NCBI GenBank assembly: GCA_036971715.1
Contig: JAVHJL010000001.1
Location: 1,178,001-1,242,000, forward strand
DNA length: 64,000 bases
Origin: Arthrobotrys musiformis
Taxonomy: Eukaryota; Ascomycota; Orbiliomycetes; Orbiliales; Orbiliaceae
Direction of reading: 5' to 3'
Of the stretch, positions 58,137 to 64,000 are shown piece by piece. The first letter of the stretch is position 1, and each line of letters starts with the position of its first letter. A program made the position numbers and the translations under genes. Under the pieces are notes generated by a model. The model was not told where the DNA came from. It saw nothing but the letters and a program-made list of their open reading frames with translations, and made no database searches.

Positions 58137-59611
58137 GTTTCAGGGCGGGTCGGAAGAAAGCGAGGCTTTCAAATTAAGAGGAGCAAAGTTCACAGAACTA
58201 GCTTGAAACAAAGAAGCAGATGTATGTATGTATGTACGGCAGTTCAGCTGTTAACTGAAGATGTCGAAATGGCCGGGGGGGTGGAGAAAGAGCTGGGAGA
58301 GGGAGCTGTGGGAAAGAAGGGGAGGAAATCGATAAGAAAATAAAAAAGAAAAGAAAGCAGTGACAAGAAATAGTTCACCCTTTTAGCTGCAGCATTTAGT
58401 CACAGAATCAACGTCAATTCAATATTATTGTTATTAAAGGCTAGGCTCCGAGGGAAGAGTGGGAGCAAAAAAAAAGTTTCAATTACGATGGACGGACCAG
58501 TGTAAGTTTTGGGGTGTCAATAGTTGCGGTGGGTAGGCCTGCGGTAGAAAAGCTCTGCATTTCCCCCGGAATCGGAGGTGCACACCGACAGGCACCAGCA
58601 GCTAGCGAGCAGCGATAAACGACCCCAACCAACCTGAGCAAATGGGATCACAACGTGGGACAAAATGTAACTGAAGAGACGGGATTGATGACCTTTTGAA
58701 GCTAGAAGATTCTAGATAGATATCATGGCATCTGCCGGAGCGGCCGGAGGATCATGTGAGGGGGATGAAGGAGAATGCCGGATGTCGATTTCCAGCCAAA
58801 TCCCGTTTCGAAGGTCGAATACGAACGGGTTAGAATGGATCGAATCGAACTCGATGGAATGCAGATGCAAGATTTAATATAATGGGTAACTGCGGCCGGT
58901 CTCTGTGCTCCCGAAAGCCCGCCGTGTCACCAGAGCATCATGAGATCCCATTCCTGCTGCTACTAGTCGCTAGTTGCTGGTTGGAGCTTCTTAGCTTTAG
59001 TGACTTCATTTTTCCCTCTCGGTCGACTCGGACCATGGAAAGCTGTGCCCCGGATTGATTGCCCTTTGGTCGGCTCGCCAAGCAAGCAACGGAAAGGCCA
59101 TCCTCTTTTTCCCCTGCAGTTCGTGTATGCAGCAGGGCGAGCTAACCGATTTGTGGCCACCGCCCGCTCCTTTGACAGGCAGGTGGAAGTGTATCCCATA
59201 TTCATCGAGTGGACCTGTGTAACGGGAGCTAGGCCATTTGACTTCGATATTTGGGTATGGGGGATATGTACGTAGCATGTAATGTCTGTCAATCTGTCTG
59301 GAGGCGTAATCGATACCGAGATCTTTGGCGATAAGCTGTAATCTGATCCGTCCTTCTGCGTCAGAGCTCCACCCACCAGCCACAGGGAAAAATCGGCGCT
59401 CTGTGTGGATCCCTGTGTTGCGACGTCGTTGTCGACGACGTTCGTGTCGTACCCTCAAAATTCTTCGATTTTTGGTTACACACCGCCGGAGACCAGTTAC
59501 ACACACCACCCCTCCCGCTCAACATTCCAACACCCAACACTGGATTGCCTCATTTGATAACCTTACATTCATTCAATTGAGATACTGATTGAGATACAAG
59601 ACCTCTCCGAG
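58137..59611. promoter_or_regulatory. Divergent promoter region between MTHFR and URA5
   Basis: Nearly 1.5 kb. An (ATGT)n run lies at about 58220-58236 in the MTHFR leader. An inverted repeat ACGTCGT-TGTCG-ACGACGT near 59422-59440, with ACGT cores of the bZIP-site type, lies about 180 bp upstream of the URA5 start. A 167-codon minus frame at 59006-59509 has no recognised domain and is not called. Confidence 0.5.
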
Positions 59612-60292
59612 ATGGCATCAACTGCAAACGAACTCCCCCGCCACAAGGCAGAACTCATTGATCTCTGCATCCGAAACCAAATCCTCAAGTTCGGTTCCTT
59701 CACTCTCAAGTCTGGTCGGGTATCGCCGTATTTTTTCAATGCCGGACTTTTCAACACCGCCCGAACCCTCTCATGCCTCGCCGATGCCTTTGCTCAGACT
59801 CTCCTTCAAGACAATACCCTTCCCGAGTTTGACGTAATTTTCGGACCGGCATACAAGGGAATCCCGCTCGCTACTCTAGTATGTGCTAGACTCGGTGCTT
59901 TGGACGAAAAGTTTTTGGATGTTGGGTATTCGTTCAATAGGAAGGAGAAAAAGGACCACGGTGAAGGCGGAGGGATTGTTGGGTTCCAGTTGAAAGGGAA
60001 GAGGGTTTTGGTAGTCGATGACGTGATTACGGCTGGCACTGCAATGAGAGAGGCTACCGATATCATCAAGGCTGAGGGTGGTATACTCGCTGGAATCGTC
60101 GTTTGTCTTGATAGACAAGAGAGAACAACCGACGGCGAGAACAGCGCAATTGAAAACTGCCGGGCAGAATACAACGTTCCCATAATTGCAATCATCACAC
60201 TAGAGGATTTGATCGTCGGTGTCCCTGACGAGACGCTGAAGGAACAAATGCGGGATTACGGAAAGCAATATGCTCCAATCTCAAAGCAATAA
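59612..60292 (+). CDS. URA5: Orotate phosphoribosyltransferase
   Basis: Intronless, 226 residues, normal length. The enzyme transfers ribose-5-phosphate from PRPP to orotate, making OMP in the fifth step of UMP synthesis. The PRPP-binding motif VLVVDDVITAGTA is at 132-144; LKSGRVSPYFFNAG and IFGPAYKGIPLA are the orotate and phosphate-binding segments. The flexible catalytic loop is present as NRKEKKDHGEGG. The stop codon lies 103 bp from the stop of the convergent RRP8 gene, so 3' UTRs may overlap. URA5 loss gives uracil auxotrophy and resistance to 5-fluoroorotate, so the gene is a known counter-selectable locus in fungi. Confidence 0.97.
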   Translation: MASTANELPRHKAELIDLCIRNQILKFGSFTLKSGRVSPYFFNAGLFNTARTLSCLADAFAQTLLQDNTLPEFDVIFGPAYKGIPLATLVCARLGALDEKFLDVGYSFNRKEKKDHGEGGGIVGFQLKGKRVLVVDDVITAGTAMREATDIIKAEGGILAGIVVCLDRQERTTDGENSAIENCRAEYNVPIIAIITLEDLIVGVPDETLKEQMRDYGKQYAPISKQ

Positions 60293-60395
60293 ACAAGGAC
60301 GCTCGTTTCTCCATTTTTTATCTTACATGATCTAGCTAGCCTGAAACTTTTAAAAAAAATTTTATGTACATATAAAATATAGACAAGGACGGCCA

Positions 60396-62105
60396 TCATC
60401 TGATTTTGTACAGACAAGGCTGAAGGATTGTGGCTTCCTCAACCACCGGTTCGTCATTCGTATGGAATTTCTTGCTGATACGGCCGTGCATATCAGGCTT
60501 TGGGGGTATCTGGAAAATCTGACCCCCTCTGCCACCAGCCTTTTCGAAATCCAATAAGACAAACATCTTGTTGGATCCGTTTCGATTCTTTAATCGAAGC
60601 CCTCGTCGGGCCAGTGCCTCGATAAAGTCTTGCTCACCAGCAGCCCATCTGTTTTGATCTTGGTCGTCGTCTTGCTCTTCGACAAAGGCCTCGACAGGAT
60701 TTGTATTGTCCTTGACGTTCTTCATGGCATTTTTCTTCCCTTTGCCTTTCTTCTGCTCCTTTGGTTCCTCTTTCTGCCCTGCCTTTGTACGAGCAAACCG
60801 GCTTTTGATCTCTGCGATCCAGATCTCCCCGCCATTTCGGAGAACCCTGGCAGCCTCCTCAATCATTTTCGGCCAATTAGTCCCCATCAATGCCAGGCAA
60901 AATATAGCTATGTCAACCGAGCCATCCCGCAAAGGGAGGTTGGCAATGTCGGCGACCGTAACCAACGAATTCGGGGAATGTAGATCGTAGGAGTTGACCT
61001 TAATCTTCGGACGGGGCTTCGCGCTCGTAATTGCTTTCGCTAGAGCTGCCTCTCCGCATCCTAGATCCACCACTGTCGTGTATCCATCCTTCGCCCTAGG
61101 TAGAGGATATGAATCCATTGTATCTTGGAACCCTTTGACGCCCAGAGGGTTGGCATTGACTGAGGAGATTCCATTCGGCCTATTTTTACCACTTCTAAAT
61201 CCAGAATCTCGTAGCTTGCCTCTTGCAAAAAGCCGCCTGATATAAATATCTACAGGGTTCTCCGGCCAAGACTCGACCTGCTGTCTGAACCCAGAATGGT
61301 AATCCCGGAACATCTCAGGCTGGCTCTTGAACAAACTTAAAGAGTCTTGGGAAGGTGTAGTATAGAGCAGCTGGTTGAGATGTCTGAATCTGGCACCTGA
61401 AAGCTTCTGCCGCATCTTCTCTTGGAGGGGTGTCAATGTCGGTGCCTTCACTGGCGCATCAACGGTAGGTTCAGGATCTCCAGCAGCGGCCAAAGCCGCG
61501 GCGAAGGGGTCCTCATCCTTTGTTTGCCTTTCTTTCTTGTTCTGATGTTTGTCTTTCTTGTGTTTGGTTTTCTCGTCTCGTCTCCCGGTTTCGTTGTCGT
61601 CATCTCGCTTGGAGTTGATGCTTATGCGGGCATCGGCGACTCCACTAATGCTATTCTGTGGACCGGTTGATTGTTTTATCAAACCGGACTCGCCATTTGA
61701 AACGGTTCCCGAACGATCGTTTTCGTGATGGGATTCATTCTTAAGGGCCGATTCTTCGTCACTCTGCTTCCTCTTCTTCCTGTTCTTGTCTTTCCTGCTC
61801 TTTTTATCTTCTGATTTCTTAGATGGCGTGGATGTATGCGCAGTAGGATCGCCAGTCGCCTTCTCCGACGAATCGCCCTTTCCTTCTACGACTTTACTCC
61901 ATAGATCACCGATGTTCTCCGGCGAGATATCTGTCACCGCATCGGTTTCAGCGGCGAGTTGCGACCTCTTCCTCTTCTTCGACTTGGAAGATGCGATTGT
62001 ATCGTTGGGAGCCGCGGGTGGGCTCGAGGAGTTGCCGGGAGCCGTGCCGAAACTAGATTTGAGCGATGCGGATGAAAGGGATGCAAATGCCGGAACCGCG
62101 AACAT
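60396..62105 (-). CDS. RRP8: 25S rRNA (adenine-N1) methyltransferase, ribosomal RNA-processing protein 8
   Basis: Intronless, 569 residues. A nucleolar methyltransferase that makes m1A in helix 25.1 of 25S rRNA (A645 in yeast). The N-terminus MFAVPAF..SASLK is the fungal RRP8 start; a long Lys/Glu/Asp-rich, nuclear-localising segment follows (about 40-200). The Rossmann domain has motif I TTVVDLGCGEAALA (343-356), a VADIANLPLRDGSVDIAIF strand and LALMGTNW, the RRP8-specific signature. A basic insert (GQKEEPKEQKKGKGKK) interrupts the C-terminal part of the domain, as in other fungi. Confidence 0.96.
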   Translation of the reverse strand: MFAVPAFASLSSASLKSSFGTAPGNSSSPPAAPNDTIASSKSKKRKRSQLAAETDAVTDISPENIGDLWSKVVEGKGDSSEKATGDPTAHTSTPSKKSEDKKSRKDKNRKKRKQSDEESALKNESHHENDRSGTVSNGESGLIKQSTGPQNSISGVADARISINSKRDDDNETGRRDEKTKHKKDKHQNKKERQTKDEDPFAAALAAAGDPEPTVDAPVKAPTLTPLQEKMRQKLSGARFRHLNQLLYTTPSQDSLSLFKSQPEMFRDYHSGFRQQVESWPENPVDIYIRRLFARGKLRDSGFRSGKNRPNGISSVNANPLGVKGFQDTMDSYPLPRAKDGYTTVVDLGCGEAALAKAITSAKPRPKIKVNSYDLHSPNSLVTVADIANLPLRDGSVDIAIFCLALMGTNWPKMIEEAARVLRNGGEIWIAEIKSRFARTKAGQKEEPKEQKKGKGKKNAMKNVKDNTNPVEAFVEEQDDDQDQNRWAAGEQDFIEALARRGLRLKNRNGSNKMFVLLDFEKAGGRGGQIFQIPPKPDMHGRISKKFHTNDEPVVEEATILQPCLYKIR

Positions 62106-62246
62106 CCTGAAGGGGTTCGAAGGTTTTTGGGGATGATGATGTTGCCTGATGTCGCCGGTTTGTAGAAGTCACGCCTTAGTGGACCCAAGCGAAATGGAAA
62201 AAAAAATTAGTTAGCCCGCACCTGAGGAGATTTTCTGGTGTCGCGG

Positions 62247-62345
62247 TTAGCGTGGTTCGGTAACCCAGTCCTGGTCAGCCACATCTTCCAACCCACGCTC
62301 CTTGGCACGAATCAACCTTTTTACGGTGGAGACCACGCGGGACAT
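62247..62345 (-). CDS. Short open frame upstream of RRP8 (possible uORF or micropeptide)
   Basis: A 32-codon frame starting MSRVVSTVKRLIRAKERG and ending DWVTEPR has GC-rich third positions and an acidic/basic composition unlike random sequence. It sits on the RRP8 strand, 141 bp upstream of the RRP8 ATG. It could be an upstream ORF in the RRP8 leader, a tiny gene or the last exon of an undetected gene; no family is recognised. Confidence 0.3.
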   Translation of the reverse strand: MSRVVSTVKRLIRAKERGLEDVADQDWVTEPR

Positions 62346-64000
62346 CGACAATATGTAAGTATCATACGAATTCTCTTGCCCCGGGTGCGACATTAAAAAC
62401 GCTGATGCTGCTATTTTTGCACCTGCTGCTGCTGCTGCAATATAGGCTAGGAGCTAGTGTTATGTCTCAAAGCAGAGCTCGTCCCTCCACAGTTCGAAGG
62501 AGATGAAGTATGGGAGATCAGATATCATACGATCGAAGTTCAAGGCATTCAATTAATAATTGCAGGACGACCGGTGCCCTTTCATGCTGTTACATGAAAC
62601 CTTCTTTCGGGAGGCCGGTAACTGGTTACGGGTATCAGAGAGCCCGAGATTCAACCAGAGATAACCGGTCGGCACCGCCACATCAGTGGTATTTCGGCCG
62701 GTCAAACGAACGCCAGCCTGCAGAAATCCATCTGCAAGGGTTCAGAAGGGTAGTCGCTATCGACAACGGATCGGTGTTCCAGATAACATCAACGACATGT
62801 CGGGTTCTGACAGGTCCAGTGTCTAGCCGGCTCGAAGCCGTTGTCGCATAATAAGGCCGATTAAATCTCGCTACGAGTTCACATCAGATTCCCTTCAAGG
62901 CATGTGCCCAGCGAGCGCAATCTCAAGAAATTAAGTTCATGCCAAAACCGTTGGACGCTCAGACCAAAGGTCCAAAGTCTCACAAAAACCAAAAACTCTG
63001 GATGCCGGGATTGTTCCAATAAGCCGGCTCCTGGGGGGGCTCTAACTTTGATCGTCGAAAGAATAGAGAGACAGTCCTGCCGGGTTCGAGCTAGGTTGAT
63101 TTGAAATTATTGAGAATGACCAGGCACAGGGGTTTTCGAAGCTCTTCCTCCCCAACGAGTGGGTGGGATGTTTTTCCACTGCACACTAATGAGTAGCTAA
63201 CATCTTTCGGGTTCAGGAGAATATCCAGTTATCTGGGCGGTGATCATGTTACCTGACAAAGCCGTTTCCCACGAAAGGCATACTCCAGGCATACTGCATG
63301 GTGTCTGGAGTACATATGTATTAATCTCCATGCTGCGGAACTAACTGGGAAGTTTCAATTCAAAACGGCCAAGGGTCATCAACGAGCGGTTAGAGAGGAG
63401 AAAGAGAAAAAAAAAATAATAATCAAAAAGCTTCGTCAAGCTTGGTCCGTTGTGCCTTCAAGGCATAAATGCCGTGGAATATAGGCTCGCCATGAACATC
63501 CGAGCATGGAGCTAAACTCATGACAGCCCTGCTTATGTCGTTCTACATCTGCAACGGCAGAGGTTTATGTCGCCGTATGGAAGGGATCCATACCTCAGAA
63601 ACGTGGCTATCATATCGAAGGAGACAGCGAGGTACGATTTTATTGAGCCCAGGTTCACATGGGCCTGAACCATGCTCAATCTTGGCCGCCGGACTTCCGT
63701 CAGCTGCCCAAATGGCGACCTATTGTACATATTCGAGCATGGACTTCAATGCCTGACTTCTTGATTCACAATTAGGTGTCGCAAGACAGAAGTTAGCCCC
63801 AACTAACCAACCTTGGCGGGATGTCTCATATTGCCGTCGCTACCAGTTGCTATCTCCAAGCGTTCAAATGTGGCTCTCATGCTTGGTGATGCTGCCGCAA
63901 TTGGCCGGGGCGGGCGATATCAGTCGCCGAAGGTCGTTTGAGGGGGTGGGCTTGCGAGGGGCTAGTCAAGCTTTCGAACAATAAAGATGCCTACGCATTG
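62346..64000. other. Right-edge interval without a recognised gene
   Basis: A CTG/GCT repeat lies at about 62424-62439. A 113-codon plus frame (62510-62851) and smaller frames have no domain. An AAGCTT-CGTC-AAGCTT inverted repeat lies near 63430. A gene entering from the right edge was not found. Confidence 0.4.

Overview
The window looks like nuclear DNA of a filamentous ascomycete (Pezizomycotina). The evidence is intron style (GT..AG, mostly 50-115 nt, frequent CTAAC-type branch sites), an NLR-type PNP-NACHT-WD40 gene, a LaeA/UMTA-like methyltransferase, a fungal class 2 dihydroorotate dehydrogenase and NOG1, RRP8, NUP170 and URA5 orthologues. The class (for example Orbiliomycetes or Pezizomycetes) cannot be settled from sequence reading alone. 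Exon models were built by hand and checked for reading phase.

Left part (1-15.4 kb): a partial minus-strand pepsin-like protein runs off the left edge and has lost the canonical catalytic motifs. About 3.8 kb of apparently non-coding DNA follows, then an mpaB-like ER-bound oxygenase, a four-exon aldo-keto reductase, and a large NOD-like receptor. The receptor gene has an intact 1,659-codon frame except for four TAA codons in its first domain, and it starts directly after a 7-bp tandem repeat and a poly(A) run.

Middle (15.9-31.7 kb): dihydroorotate dehydrogenase and a complex I subunit (NDUFA5 family), both feeding the ubiquinone pool, are transcribed divergently from a 426-bp gap. A gene-poor, AT-rich stretch of about 7.5 kb follows. 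It contains two previously unmarked, two-exon genes for 70- and 71-residue secreted peptides on the minus strand, probably paralogues. A membrane-anchored, two-thioredoxin-domain disulfide isomerase-like gene comes next.

Right part (31.7-64 kb): housekeeping genes dominate. They are an N-myristoylated disordered protein, NOG1 (six exons), an RS-tailed cyclophilin with a 13-nt exon, a seven-exon methyltransferase, very-long-chain 3-ketoacyl-CoA reductase, nucleoporin NUP170/155, methylenetetrahydrofolate reductase (six exons, one of 22 nt), URA5 and RRP8. Two of the six genes of de novo UMP synthesis (dihydroorotate dehydrogenase and URA5) and two ribosome-biogenesis factors (NOG1, RRP8) lie here, but they are too far apart to be called a cluster.

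The items most worth a second look are the secreted peptide pair (21.2-23.3 kb), the receptor with four Gln-position TAA codons (10.1-15.3 kb) and the non-canonical pepsin-like protein at the left edge. No transposon with an intact gene, CRISPR array, rRNA gene or convincing functional tRNA gene was seen.
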